Positions 1 to 6,181 of a stretch of 8,434 nt of DNA are shown here, piece by piece. Numbering within the stretch: position 1 is the stretch's first letter; the number at the start of each line of letters is the position of its first letter. Source of the DNA: Cytophagales bacterium (GTDB lineage Bacteria > Bacteroidota > Bacteroidia > Cytophagales > 172606-1); assembly GCA_025455595.1 (NCBI GenBank), contig JALOMD010000089.1, positions 1 to 8,434 on the forward strand, in the 5' to 3' direction. The notes beneath the pieces were generated by a model, which saw only the letters and a program-made list of their open reading frames with translations, made no database searches and was not told the origin of the DNA. Made by a program: the position numbers and the translations under genes.

Positions 1-34
1 CGTAGCGCAACGGGATTGGTTTACAGCGGCTTCT

Positions 35-96
35 CGTGCTTCGCACGGGTAGTCAGAGACTACCGGATTAAAACTGCGAAGTCGCAGACTTCGCAG
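35..96. repeat. Cluster of three short perfect hairpins at the left edge
   Basis: Three back-to-back perfect inverted repeats are visible. They are CGTGC-ttc-GCACG (35-47), GGTAGTC-aga-GACTACC (48-64) and CTGCGAAGTC-gca-GACTTCGCAG (74-96). Each has a 3-nt loop. They lie beyond the end of the hydrolase gene, so they could end its transcript or be REP-type repeats. None is followed by a T-run on either strand that would make a convincing intrinsic terminator. The first 34 bases show nothing I recognise. Confidence 0.6.
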
Positions 97-106
97 AACA
101 ACCTAA

Positions 107-136
107 GCCGTTTTGGGCAAAAAATGCTTAGAACGC
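107..136. repeat. Intergenic palindrome copy 1, overlapping the hydrolase stop codon
   Basis: This copy has a left arm CGTTTTGGGC and a right arm GCTTAGAACGC around an A-rich centre. It belongs to the palindrome family seen throughout the window. Read on the minus strand, it supplies the last two codons (Ala, Phe) and the TAA stop of the alpha/beta hydrolase. The GGGC/GCTT mismatch would be G.U pairs in plus-strand RNA. Confidence 0.7.
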
Positions 137-1045
137 TTTCCCATGCGATTTGATTTTTTCGCCGATATACTGCATTGCTCTGCCATACGTTTCGATGCCG
201 TGCGCCACATTATTGAAAACCTTGATTTCCTTCAGTGTTTTCAGATGCTTTTTTGCGTTGTCGATGGATTTTTGGTAAGGAAACAACAAATCCTTATCGC
301 CGACCAACAAATACGTATCCACTTTGACATTAGCCAATTGCTCATCCATGTAGTAGGGTTTTTGGGTGTTGTCTTTGTAACGACTGATGGCGAACAGCTC
401 GTAATCCACCAGCATTTGCTCGGCTTGTGGAGAAAGTGCATGATCGGGCTTGCAGAAAACTGCTTTGTTCAGGAATTTGAGAATGTTTTTGGGAGTGGGC
501 CTGACAATAGGCAACAGGTTGTAATAGAGGTTTTGGAACGACAATGAAAAAGATTGCAAACATCCCGGGTTCAGCAGGAAGGCCGCCTTTACTTTTTCAG
601 GATGAACAATGCCCAGTTTCATGCAAATCAGTCCGCCGAAAGAAGCTCCGGCTACAAACGCTTTGTCAATTTCTAGTCCTTCCAAGACCTCAGCCGCCCA
701 GTGTCCAAAATCCAACGATTTGATGTCGGGCGTGGCTCCGTCACTTGGGTTTGGCAACCCGTTGGTTTCCACCAAATAGATTTTCAGCGGCAGATTCAGA
801 TTATCCAAGCCTCTGTCAAAGTCCCAAATCAAAGGCGTGGTTCTGGCCCCCGGAAAAACGACCAATGTTTCAAGGGTTTCGTCTTTGGTGTCAAGGTTCC
901 AAACGTGGGTTCGCCCAAGCGAAGTGGCGATGACGTGCCTTTCAAATGTTCTGCCATTGACCCTTTCCAGTTGCGCCACCCAGTCCTCAAAATAGGCGTG
1001 GTCTTTCTTTTCGTCCTTGAAATAGGATTTGTATTTGATTTCCAT
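128..1045 (-). CDS. Alpha/beta hydrolase (esterase/lipase-like)
   Basis: This 305-residue protein has the marks of an alpha/beta-hydrolase fold serine hydrolase. A nucleophile elbow GASFGG places the catalytic Ser at residue 135. A VGDKDLLFP segment (248-256) gives the acid, probably Asp252, and VAHGIE gives His282. A VVFPGA strand-turn (62-67) is the expected oxyanion-hole region. The substrate cannot be read from the sequence; esterase, lipase or peptidase activity are all possible. There is no signal peptide, so it is probably cytoplasmic. The ATG at 1043-1045 is the only sensible start and lacks a clear ribosome-binding site. The last codons and the TAA lie inside a dispersed palindrome, so the C-terminus may have been altered by that element. 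The gene is AT-rich compared with genes to the right of position 2660. Confidence 0.85.
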   Translation of the reverse strand: MEIKYKSYFKDEKKDHAYFEDWVAQLERVNGRTFERHVIATSLGRTHVWNLDTKDETLETLVVFPGARTTPLIWDFDRGLDNLNLPLKIYLVETNGLPNPSDGATPDIKSLDFGHWAAEVLEGLEIDKAFVAGASFGGLICMKLGIVHPEKVKAAFLLNPGCLQSFSLSFQNLYYNLLPIVRPTPKNILKFLNKAVFCKPDHALSPQAEQMLVDYELFAISRYKDNTQKPYYMDEQLANVKVDTYLLVGDKDLLFPYQKSIDNAKKHLKTLKEIKVFNNVAHGIETYGRAMQYIGEKIKSHGKAF

Positions 1046-1101
1046 GATAGAAACTGAAATGAAGCTTTCATGAAGTCGGCTGTCTAATGCTTTTATATGT
1101 C

Positions 1102-1132
1102 AGCGTTTTGGGCGTTTTTTGCTTGAAACGCT
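1102..1132. repeat. Intergenic palindrome copy 2
   Basis: Outer arms AGCGTTTTGGGC and GCTTGAAACGCT surround a GTTTTTT centre. The arms pair fully if two G.U pairs and one terminal T-G pair are allowed in plus-strand RNA. It lies 19 bases past the stop of the beta-propeller gene (minus strand) and upstream of the hydrolase. Confidence 0.75.
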
Positions 1133-1150
1133 AAATAATCAAAATATAGC

Positions 1151-2059
1151 TTAGAAAATCGTTTTTGCCGAAACCTCGCCTGTAATCAAATCCAATGTCG
1201 TCAAGTTGTACGTCAATAATTTATTGCCAAAGAAATCACAAGCCAAGCGACCCCTGAACTGATAGCCTTCTATCTGTTTCACTATCTCGCCGTTTGATGC
1301 ATCAATCACATAATCGGCTCCCCAGTTGTTGGTTTCGGTGTCAACCGCACAGAGGCACAACAATTTGCCGTCCTCGGAACTGAAAATACCAGAAGGATAT
1401 ATCCGGCCGCCTTGTTTGCCCAATCGCTTGAAGTCCGTCTGCCAAACCGGCTGAAGATTCCGGTCGAAGCAGTGCAACACGTTTGCCTCAGTAGTCAGGT
1501 ACACGAATGCCGAATCAATGGAAAACCGCAGTCGCGCAATTTTTCCCTCGACACCGAACGTCTGGGTGGTTGTGGTTTCGGTGGTAAAATCAAACACATG
1601 GCAAGTGTCTTTGACAGACAACGACGGGGCGTAGAAAGCGTTTGTACGTCTGTCCAAGTCGCCTGTGTAAAAATCGACGGATTTAGGCATTTCGGCGGTA
1701 ATGACACCGCTTGCCAAGTCAAGGCAGAGTGGCTTCTTTTTGTAGACTTGAAACAAAGCTTTTGTACCCGAAGCATTGAATTTCAAGTCGTACACAAGGA
1801 AATTTTTGGTAGAATAAATGCGTTCTATGCTGTTGCGTTCAACAATGGCAACATCCGTCTTGCTGGCTCCTCTGTGGGTGCAATACGTTTTGACAGCAAA
1901 CAACCGGCCGTCTGGGGATATGTCCAGCGGTTGCCAATCCTCGTATCCTTCCAAGTATTGTCGCGTGCCGGTTTCAAAATCATATAGAGAAAGACCGGTC
2001 TCGTTTACAGTCGGCTTTTTTTCGAAAAGCCCGATTTTGATTGCTTTGTTTATAATCAT
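1151..2059 (-). CDS. Beta-propeller-like (WD40-like) protein of unknown function
   Basis: From the preferred start this is a 302-residue protein built of recurring beta-rich units. Examples are LSLYDFETGT, LDISPDGRLFAVKT, LCLDLASGVI, IDSAFVYLTTEANVLHCFD and YVIDASNGEIVKQIEG. This strand-turn-strand pattern, with SPDG, DLASG and DASNGE turns, is typical of WD40/quinoprotein-like propellers, which usually act as binding scaffolds. I do not recognise the family and no catalytic motif is evident. There is no signal peptide. An in-frame ATG at 2099-2101 would add 14 residues, but it lies inside a dispersed palindrome, so I prefer the ATG at 2057-2059 beginning MIINKAIKIG. The gene lies downstream of the Imm51-like gene on the same strand and shares its AT-rich composition, so they may be co-transcribed or share an origin. 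Confidence 0.7.
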   Translation of the reverse strand: MIINKAIKIGLFEKKPTVNETGLSLYDFETGTRQYLEGYEDWQPLDISPDGRLFAVKTYCTHRGASKTDVAIVERNSIERIYSTKNFLVYDLKFNASGTKALFQVYKKKPLCLDLASGVITAEMPKSVDFYTGDLDRRTNAFYAPSLSVKDTCHVFDFTTETTTTQTFGVEGKIARLRFSIDSAFVYLTTEANVLHCFDRNLQPVWQTDFKRLGKQGGRIYPSGIFSSEDGKLLCLCAVDTETNNWGADYVIDASNGEIVKQIEGYQFRGRLACDFFGNKLLTYNLTTLDLITGEVSAKTIF

Positions 2060-2087
2060 AAAACTGTTCGGAGCAAGGTGGTCTCCG

Positions 2088-2118
2088 GGCGTTTTAAGCA
2101 TTTTTTGCCCAAAAGGCC
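2088..2118. repeat. Intergenic palindrome copy 3, containing a spurious start codon
   Basis: Plus-strand arms are GGCGTTTTAAGC and GCCCAAAAGGCC. On the minus strand it nearly matches copy 1 (GGGCAAAAAATGCTTA is shared), so the two are the same subtype in opposite orientation. The ATG in that shared core is in frame with the beta-propeller gene and could mislead start prediction. The copy sits 48 bases past the Imm51 stop. Confidence 0.75.
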
Positions 2119-2166
2119 CGACTGTCTTTTGTTCATAAACCTGCCGGTTTTATGTCTTCGTTGGTG

Positions 2167-2490
2167 TCAATCCCAGTCATTTTCCGGTACAGAAGCAATG
2201 ATTCGTTTCAGTTCTGTATGGTCGTCAATCAAACGTTTGACAATCTCCCCGACTGTTTCCAATGCTTCTTTGTCCTTTCCATAGACACAAAACATGCTGC
2301 CTTCGCTGTCAAACCTCACTTTGTTGAACAAATCCGTGTGTTCGGTTTCCAACACGTGTTTTACAACCGACTCCCAATCATAACCGCCGCCTTCGTGATC
2401 GAATTCGTTGAACACTTCTTCACAGGCAGCGAATTCGGTTAACAACAGCGAATAGTTTTCTTCGCTTGTTTGCACCAGTTTTGGTTCCAT
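2167..2490 (-). CDS. Imm51-like immunity protein, orphan
   Basis: This 107-residue acidic protein resembles the Imm51 family of immunity proteins from bacterial polymorphic toxin systems. The features I recognise are EEVF (24-27), the GGGYDWES motif (34-41), FDSEGSMF (60-67) and DKEALETVGEIVKRL (73-87). Such proteins neutralise a cognate toxin in the cytoplasm, usually one delivered by a neighbouring or sister cell. No toxin or secretion gene is visible here, so it would be an orphan immunity gene, or the toxin is unlinked. I chose the ATG at 2488-2490 because it gives the family's usual compact length. The longer reading frame needs a TTG at 2572-2574 and adds 28 low-complexity residues. The family call rests on motif memory alone. 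Confidence 0.65.
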   Translation of the reverse strand: MEPKLVQTSEENYSLLLTEFAACEEVFNEFDHEGGGYDWESVVKHVLETEHTDLFNKVRFDSEGSMFCVYGKDKEALETVGEIVKRLIDDHTELKRIIASVPENDWD

Positions 2491-2576
2491 TGGTTTTTGG
2501 TTTAAAGAGTTTTTGTTTGTTGTTTTTACTGAAGAAGTGGAATGCCCTCCGATAGGTTTTCCGTAAGCTGACAATA

Positions 2577-2607
2577 GGCGTTTTAAGCGTTTTTTGCTTA
2601 AAACGCT
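2577..2607. repeat. Intergenic palindrome copy 4 (perfect 11-bp arms)
   Basis: Arms GCGTTTTAAGC (2578-2588) and GCTTAAAACGC (2596-2606) are perfect inverted repeats around a 7-nt T-rich loop. It lies 54 bases past the end of the nucleotidyltransferase gene and upstream of the Imm51-like gene. It differs from copy 10 at two arm positions, with matching changes on both sides. Confidence 0.85.
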
Positions 2608-2630
2608 TTGTCGGTCCTGTAATTCAACAG

Positions 2631-2655
2631 AGCGTTTTAGTCAAAAATTACAGAA
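2631..2655. repeat. Probable half-copy of the intergenic palindrome (copy 5)
   Basis: AGCGTTTTAGTCAAAAATTA matches the left arm and A-rich centre of the family, but the right arm has been lost. It lies between copy 4 and the nucleotidyltransferase stop codon, which suggests repeated insertion at one site or decay of an older copy. Confidence 0.45.
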
Positions 2656-2661
2656 TTCGCA

Positions 2662-3444
2662 TCACCCATGCAATGCCTTCAACGCCTTCTGCAAATCTTC
2701 CGGTGTGCCTACGTCTAAGCAACTGCCGTTTTCAAACAGAACACCGCGTATGTTCAGGCCGTTTTCTATCCCCGCCTGCATGATATCGCTGACAATGATT
2801 TCCTTCTTGATGCCCGCCGCATAGGCTTCGGTAAATTCCGGTTTGCGTTGCGCCAAATAGTCGTGCATGAACTGCGTGAATCGCGGCGACCACACGGCGA
2901 TGGCCCACACGTGGCGCAGCGTGCTGGCAGGCGGCTTGATTTCGATGCGCGTGATGCGGCCGTCGGCAGCCAGTTCCACCGGATCCCATTTGTGGGCGAA
3001 ATTATTCGGAAAAACGCCCAAAACGGCATCCGCTTCAGTCTTTTTCAATTCGGCCACCAAGGCGGCGAACGCATCGGGCGGCTCCACCAGAATGTCGGGG
3101 AAACCCATTGCGACTATTGCGTTTTGCACAAACGGATACGCCTGATCAAGCGTGTACGGCGGGCCGTACGGTTCGTTCATCAGCAAATAGCCGATGTGCA
3201 TGTGCAGCATCGCGCCGTCGCCGTAGTAAGCCGGAATGTCCCATTTTCCTTGCCGAATCACGAAAAACGCCTTTTTCGCGCCGCCCGTTCGCATGGCTTC
3301 GAGCAGGTACGTGGCCACGGCTTTGGGGCGCAGGCCGCCGTCGGCGGTGGGGTGGAGGCCCAGCGGAAACAGTTCTTTGCTGCACGGAAGCGGCGAAATG
3401 CGGGTGGCCTTTCCGCCCGCCGGTATCAAACCGATAATGTCCAT
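2662..3444 (-). CDS. RmlA-like sugar-phosphate nucleotidyltransferase
   Basis: This 260-residue protein belongs to the NDP-sugar pyrophosphorylase superfamily, which joins a sugar 1-phosphate and an NTP to give an NDP-sugar and pyrophosphate. The N-terminal signature LIPAGGKATRISPLP (6-20) followed by Lys23 is the nucleotide-binding loop. The usual GTR triad reads ATR here, with Ala at 13. GFPD (114-117) gives the likely first metal-binding Asp. LGVFPN (142-147), EIKPP (168-172, the likely sugar-phosphate Lys) and DVGTPEDLQKAL (244-255, second metal Asp) follow in the family order. No C-terminal hexapeptide domain is present, as in short RmlA-type enzymes. The sugar is not deducible and no pathway partner lies nearby. 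The start ATG (3442-3444) directly follows a heptad repeat array. The gene is visibly GC-richer than those to its left. Confidence 0.85.
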   Translation of the reverse strand: MDIIGLIPAGGKATRISPLPCSKELFPLGLHPTADGGLRPKAVATYLLEAMRTGGAKKAFFVIRQGKWDIPAYYGDGAMLHMHIGYLLMNEPYGPPYTLDQAYPFVQNAIVAMGFPDILVEPPDAFAALVAELKKTEADAVLGVFPNNFAHKWDPVELAADGRITRIEIKPPASTLRHVWAIAVWSPRFTQFMHDYLAQRKPEFTEAYAAGIKKEIIVSDIMQAGIENGLNIRGVLFENGSCLDVGTPEDLQKALKALHG

Positions 3445-3448
3445 TTTC

Positions 3449-3476
3449 AGGTCAGAATTCAGAGGTTAGAGGTCAG
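3449..3476. repeat. Heptad array 1 (four 7-bp units before the nucleotidyltransferase)
   Basis: The sequence splits exactly into AGGTCAG, AATTCAG, AGGTTAG and AGGTCAG. It ends four bases upstream of the minus-strand ATG of the nucleotidyltransferase, so it forms the 5' leader of that message. It is imperfect at the unit level but keeps the 7-bp period. Confidence 0.65.
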
Positions 3477-3494
3477 AAAACCATTTGTCAATTA

Positions 3495-3525
3495 GGCGTT
3501 TTAAGCAAAAATCGCCTAAAACGCT
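3495..3525. repeat. Intergenic palindrome copy 6
   Basis: Arms GCGTTTTAAGC and GCCTAAAACGC flank an A-rich centre with one mismatched pair, which becomes G.U in minus-strand RNA. It is downstream of acpH and upstream of the nucleotidyltransferase. Confidence 0.8.
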
Positions 3526-3539
3526 TTTTGTATGACTGA

Positions 3540-3557
3540 CGCAAGCAAACGCTTGCG
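3540..3557. repeat. Short perfect hairpin CGCAAGC-aaac-GCTTGCG
   Basis: A perfect 7-bp stem with a 4-nt loop lies between acpH and palindrome copy 6. It is unrelated in sequence to the 31-bp palindrome family. I recall similar CGCAAGCAAACGCTTGCG elements from Bacteroidota intergenic regions, but I cannot check this here. It could act in 3'-end formation of the acpH transcript. Confidence 0.6.
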
Positions 3558-3574
3558 CCAGACTTTCTAATTTT

Positions 3575-3609
3575 CACTTACGACTTACGACTCACCACTT
3601 ACGACTCAA
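3575..3609. repeat. Heptad array 2, overlapping the acpH stop codon
   Basis: Five units in register: CACTTAC, GACTTAC, GACTCAC, CACTTAC, GACTCAA. The last unit contains the minus-strand TGA stop of acpH (3606-3608). The units match heptad arrays 5 and 6 that bracket the modA-modB spacer. Confidence 0.7.
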
Positions 3610-4196
3610 AACTCTGGATTTCGTCTGTATTTGCTGATGTGGTCAATTAAATCAGGGAAAAAGTTATTGAAGTTTTCTTCGTAAAACGCATAGTCGCGTT
3701 TCAGGTCGTCGGTGGCGTTTTCCATGCCCGAGACGAACCGCGTGCGACGGGCCATGCCGGTCAACGCCCGGTCAATTCCCGCGACGGTGGCGTAGTGTAC
3801 CAGCCAGTTTTGGCGGCTCATGGCCTGCACCATCGGCAGCATCACATCGGGCAGCAAATTGCTTTTTTCGTTTAGCAGTGTATAGACACGTTGGGCAAAG
3901 TCGTTCAACGGCAACGGGTGGTATTGGCCCCAGTGGACGGCCAGAAAATGGTCGTAGAACACATCCATAATCACGGCGGCATAATGGCGGTAGGTGGGAA
4001 ACAGCTTCTGTTTGCCCGCCCGCAACAGCGGATGCGCGTCGGTGTACGCGTCAATTTCGCGGTGCAGCCGCAAGCCGGTTTGGATGCCGACAGGCAGCGT
4101 GTCGTCAATGCGGCCGGTCACGAAGTCGGCCATGAGGTTGCCCACCATCACTTCGTCAAAATCGCCGGACAAATACAGGTGTGCCAGAAAGTTCAT
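3606..4196 (-). CDS. acpH: Acyl carrier protein phosphodiesterase
   Basis: This 196-residue protein matches AcpH (about 193 residues in E. coli) along its whole length. AcpH hydrolyses the phosphodiester that links 4'-phosphopantetheine to acyl carrier protein, returning holo-ACP to apo-ACP in the cytoplasm. Visible conserved blocks in family order are NFLAHLYLSG (2-11), VGNLMADFV (18-26), LHREID (44-49), MDVFYDHFLAVHW (77-89), LLPDVM (114-119), NWLVHY (130-135) and GMARRTRF (147-154). The His and Asp residues in these blocks are the likely metal ligands. The ATG at 4194-4196 aligns with the family N-terminus. It is transcribed divergently from the small membrane protein gene, and a heptad repeat covers its stop codon. 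No fatty-acid synthesis genes are adjacent. Confidence 0.9.
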   Translation of the reverse strand: MNFLAHLYLSGDFDEVMVGNLMADFVTGRIDDTLPVGIQTGLRLHREIDAYTDAHPLLRAGKQKLFPTYRHYAAVIMDVFYDHFLAVHWGQYHPLPLNDFAQRVYTLLNEKSNLLPDVMLPMVQAMSRQNWLVHYATVAGIDRALTGMARRTRFVSGMENATDDLKRDYAFYEENFNNFFPDLIDHISKYRRNPEF

Positions 4197-4278
4197 GGTG
4201 TAAAGGTAGGCGTTTTGCGTTTAACGTTTGGGACGCTGCGCGTTTGGTCAGCGTTTGGACTGATGTCCCGATAGTTTC

Positions 4279-4313
4279 AACGTTAAACGAAAAACGTTGA
4301 ACGTTAAACGATA
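4279..4313. repeat. Heptad array 3
   Basis: Five units in register: AACGTTA, AACGAAA, AACGTTG, AACGTTA, AACGATA. They are close to the AACGTCA/AACGAAA pair that forms the 14-bp tandem array at the right edge. An inverted copy of the first unit (CGTTTAACGTT) occurs near 4218-4228, so the region can also fold on itself. Confidence 0.7.
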
Positions 4314-4381
4314 CCGTGGTATTTTTTCCACTGATTTTGCTTTTTTCGTAACGGCACGCTTCTTTCCGGTTTGTTGCCCGA

Positions 4382-4421
4382 AACGCCTTCGCCTCTCCTC
4401 ACATAGCGAAGCGGCGTTTTT
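4382..4421 (+). terminator. Terminator-like hairpin in the leader of the membrane-protein gene
   Basis: AACGCC-TTCGC pairs with GCGAA-gc-GGCGTT around a 13-nt loop, with a 2-nt bulge, and is followed by a T-run (4417-4421). On the plus strand this has the shape of an intrinsic terminator. It lies 56 bases before the likely start codon, so it could be an attenuator, or a terminator for leftward-origin readthrough. The bulge lowers confidence. Confidence 0.3.
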
Positions 4422-4476
4422 ACAAACCATATACCATGTATTTTCTGTCAATTTTCAGAAAAAAACAGACAAAACC

Positions 4477-4983
4477 ATGAAAGAGCAGATTTTGGAACAC
4501 AAGCTCCATGACAACCGTAACGACGGACGGACAAAGGAAAAAATGAATCCGGTGGAATATTATCATTTGTTGCGCGACCACATCACCAAAAACCACGATC
4601 TGATTAACCAACGCACCATTTGGCTGTCCATTTCGCAGTCGTTCTTCTTCGGTGGCTACGGCACCATCACCAATGCCCCCAAGGATGCCAAAGGGCCGGT
4701 TTTCGCCTTGCAACAAGACGTGCTGCTTTGGTTGCTGCCAGTGGCGGCTCTGATTGCCTGCATGGCCGTGTATGTGGGGCTGATTGCGCGGGTGGTGCAT
4801 TTGTCGGCGTTGCGCAGGCAGTTCGAGGACTACGTGGGCGACAACCCCGACGTGGCCGACTACCCGACGATTGACGCGCCGAAATTTGTCCGCATCATGG
4901 AGAAAGCCGCGTATCTGGCCCTACCCGCCATTTTCATGATGGCGTGGATTTGGATTTTGGTTCGGCAAGTGGGAGTGGAGTGA
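4477..4983 (+). CDS. Small membrane protein of unknown function
   Basis: I do not recognise this 168-residue protein. A hydrophilic N-terminus (1-45) contains MNPVEYYHLLRDHITKNHDL followed by INQRTIWL. It leads into a weakly hydrophobic stretch (about 47-64) and two clear membrane helices: about 82-105 (LLWLLPVAALIACMAVYVGL) and about 144-163 (AAYLALPAIFMMAWIWILV). A soluble loop of roughly 35 residues rich in Asp/Arg (RRQFEDYVGDNPDVADYP) separates the helices. This gives an inner-membrane protein with two or three passes and no signal peptide. The ATG at 4477-4479 is preferred. The in-frame ATG at 4297 would add 60 residues encoded by repeat-rich leader DNA. A later ATG at 4543-4545 (MNPVEYY) is also possible. 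It converges on the Tat-exported protein gene. Confidence 0.65.
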   Translation: MKEQILEHKLHDNRNDGRTKEKMNPVEYYHLLRDHITKNHDLINQRTIWLSISQSFFFGGYGTITNAPKDAKGPVFALQQDVLLWLLPVAALIACMAVYVGLIARVVHLSALRRQFEDYVGDNPDVADYPTIDAPKFVRIMEKAAYLALPAIFMMAWIWILVRQVGVE

Positions 4984-5002
4984 GTTTTCTGTTTGGCGTT
5001 TA

Positions 5003-5032
5003 CCGTTTTAGGCAAAAATTGCCCAAAACGCC
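5003..5032. repeat. Intergenic palindrome copy 7
   Basis: Arms CGTTTTAGGCAA and TTGCCCAAAACG pair with a single mismatch that becomes G.U in minus-strand RNA. The copy starts 20 bases past the membrane-protein stop and lies between convergent genes, where a bidirectional terminator would be useful. Confidence 0.8.
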
Positions 5033-5050
5033 GTGGAGCCTTACCCCCGG

Positions 5051-5071
5051 CCCCTCTCCCAAGGAGAGGGG
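5051..5071. terminator. GC-rich hairpin between convergent genes, possible bidirectional terminator
   Basis: CCCCTCTCC-caa-GGAGAGGGG is a perfect 9-bp stem with a 3-nt loop, preceded by CCCCCGG. The stem would be very stable in RNA from either strand. Only a weak T-run (GGCTTTTC) follows on the plus strand, so factor-independent termination is uncertain. Elements of this CCCCTCTCC type are scattered in many bacterial genomes, to my recollection, so it may simply be another dispersed repeat. Confidence 0.5.
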
Positions 5072-5130
5072 TGGCTTTTCAACCAAACGAGTATTTTGTC
5101 CCGAACACGTTCAGGTGAGGCCGGATGTCA

Positions 5131-6114
5131 TCAAACTTTTTCCGCCGCTTTTTCCAAGAGGCGTTTGGTGGCGAGGATGCCTTCGTTTTCTGACAGGTAA
5201 TCGCCGGGGGCACCCATTGTTTTCAAGAAACTGCCTTCGTGTTCGATGCCAATCACGCCCCGGAACTTGGCGGCTTTGATGATTTTCAACATCCGCACAA
5301 AGTCGGTTTCCGTGTCGTTGCCTTGTGCGTCGAACAGATGGCTTTTGGCACTCACGCCTTTGGCGTAGGGCATGAGTTTGGTCACGCCGTCGTATTTGTC
5401 GTATTCCTTGATGACCTTCGTTTTCATGAACGCCTCCATGGTTTGGGCTTCCGGCTCGGTGCGGCGTGTGAAATTGCCGAAATCAGGCAACACACCGGCG
5501 TAAGGGTTGTTGACCTGCCGAATCACGTCGGCCAGCCAGTCGGGGTTGGTTGACGGCCCGAAGTGATTTTCGATAATCACGTTCATTTGCTGGCTGGCAC
5601 CGTATTCCACCAGTTTGCCGTAGCCTTCCACGCCAGCCTTGGCAATTTCCTCATCAGTACCTTTGCCGTTCAGGTTCACCCGGATGGCGTGGCAACCCAG
5701 AAACTTCGCCGCGTCCACCCATTTGCGGTGATTGTCAACCGCTTGCTGCCGCTGCGTCGCGTTGGTGTCGCCGAGGTCGCCTTCCATGTCCACCATAATC
5801 AGCACGTTGCGCACGCCGAGGTCGTCGGTGCGTTTTTTCAGTTCCTTCAGGTATTGGGTGTCCGTCGCCTTGTCCCGCCAGAACATCGAAACGTACTCCA
5901 CATTGCGGATGCCGAAAGTGTTGACGGCCAAGGCAGGAAAATCGAGGTTGGTGAGTTTCCCCGAAAACAGCGAACCGGCCAGCGAAAACTGCGCCAGCGA
6001 AATCTCAAAAAATGGTTTCTTCGCGTCCGTTTGGGCCGACAACGGGTACGGCAACGCGGCGGCAAGGCCGAATCCGGCGGCTTGCCGGACAAAAGTGCGT
6101 CGGGAAATGCTCAT
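5131..6114 (-). CDS. Tat-exported sugar phosphate isomerase/epimerase-like TIM-barrel protein
   Basis: This 327-residue protein begins with a twin-arginine signal, MSISRRTFVRQ, followed by a hydrophobic stretch and a likely cleavage after LSAQ (about residue 28), so it should be folded in the cytoplasm and exported by Tat. The mature part fits the xylose-isomerase-like TIM-barrel (AP endonuclease family 2) superfamily. Four likely metal ligands occur in order at strand ends: Glu182 (IIENH), Asp211 (LPDFGN), His259 (KSHLF) and Glu291 (GIEHEG). Members isomerise or epimerise sugars with a divalent metal. The substrate of this one cannot be read, and no sugar-utilisation genes flank it. The ATG at 6112-6114 is fixed by the Tat motif. 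It is transcribed away from modA and converges on the small membrane protein gene. Confidence 0.85.
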   Translation of the reverse strand: MSISRRTFVRQAAGFGLAAALPYPLSAQTDAKKPFFEISLAQFSLAGSLFSGKLTNLDFPALAVNTFGIRNVEYVSMFWRDKATDTQYLKELKKRTDDLGVRNVLIMVDMEGDLGDTNATQRQQAVDNHRKWVDAAKFLGCHAIRVNLNGKGTDEEIAKAGVEGYGKLVEYGASQQMNVIIENHFGPSTNPDWLADVIRQVNNPYAGVLPDFGNFTRRTEPEAQTMEAFMKTKVIKEYDKYDGVTKLMPYAKGVSAKSHLFDAQGNDTETDFVRMLKIIKAAKFRGVIGIEHEGSFLKTMGAPGDYLSENEGILATKRLLEKAAEKV

Positions 6115-6150
6115 GTCAAAAGAGTGGTAGGAGGGAAGTAATGATAAAAA

Positions 6151-6181
6151 GTCATGAGTCTTGTGTCTTTAGTCTTGAGTA
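6151..6181. repeat. Heptad array 4
   Basis: Units in register: GTCATGA, GTCTTGT, GTCTTTA, GTCTTGA, then GTA. The period is 7 and the GTC is constant. It lies 37 bases upstream of the isomerase-like start codon, in its 5' leader or promoter region. Confidence 0.65.

Larger units (their letters stand above)
4197..4476. other. Divergent intergenic region between acpH and the membrane-protein gene
   Basis: This 280-base spacer should contain promoters for both divergent genes, but I cannot identify a convincing Bacteroidota -33/-7 pair. It holds a GGCGTTTTGCGTTTAACG fragment (4209-4226), a possible long-range pair GGGAC/GTCCC (about 4230 and 4265), heptad array 3, a terminator-like hairpin and a small hairpin TTTTCTG/CAGAAAA (4441-4462) just before the 4477 start. 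No intact 31-bp palindrome is present. A reading frame open from 4297 runs through it in frame with the next gene, but looks non-coding before 4477. Confidence 0.5.

Noticed and set aside
113..547. Plus-strand frame opposite the hydrolase
   Set aside because: It is antisense to the alpha/beta hydrolase, begins inside a palindrome and shows no domain.
2491..2574. Upstream TTG start for the Imm51-like gene
   Set aside because: It needs a rare start codon and adds 28 Ser/Thr/Lys/Asn-rich residues before the family-like region.
2848..3495. Long plus-strand open frame opposite the nucleotidyltransferase
   Set aside because: It is antisense to a gene with clear family motifs, and its Arg/His/Gly-rich translation is typical of the complement of GC-rich coding DNA.
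4297..4476. 60-residue N-terminal extension of the membrane protein
   Set aside because: It is encoded by heptad array 3 and a hairpin region; the ATG at 4477 gives a more natural protein.
5563..6141. Plus-strand frame opposite the Tat-exported protein
   Set aside because: Antisense to a CDS with a Tat signal and conserved metal ligands; the translation is Val/His/Arg-rich and featureless.
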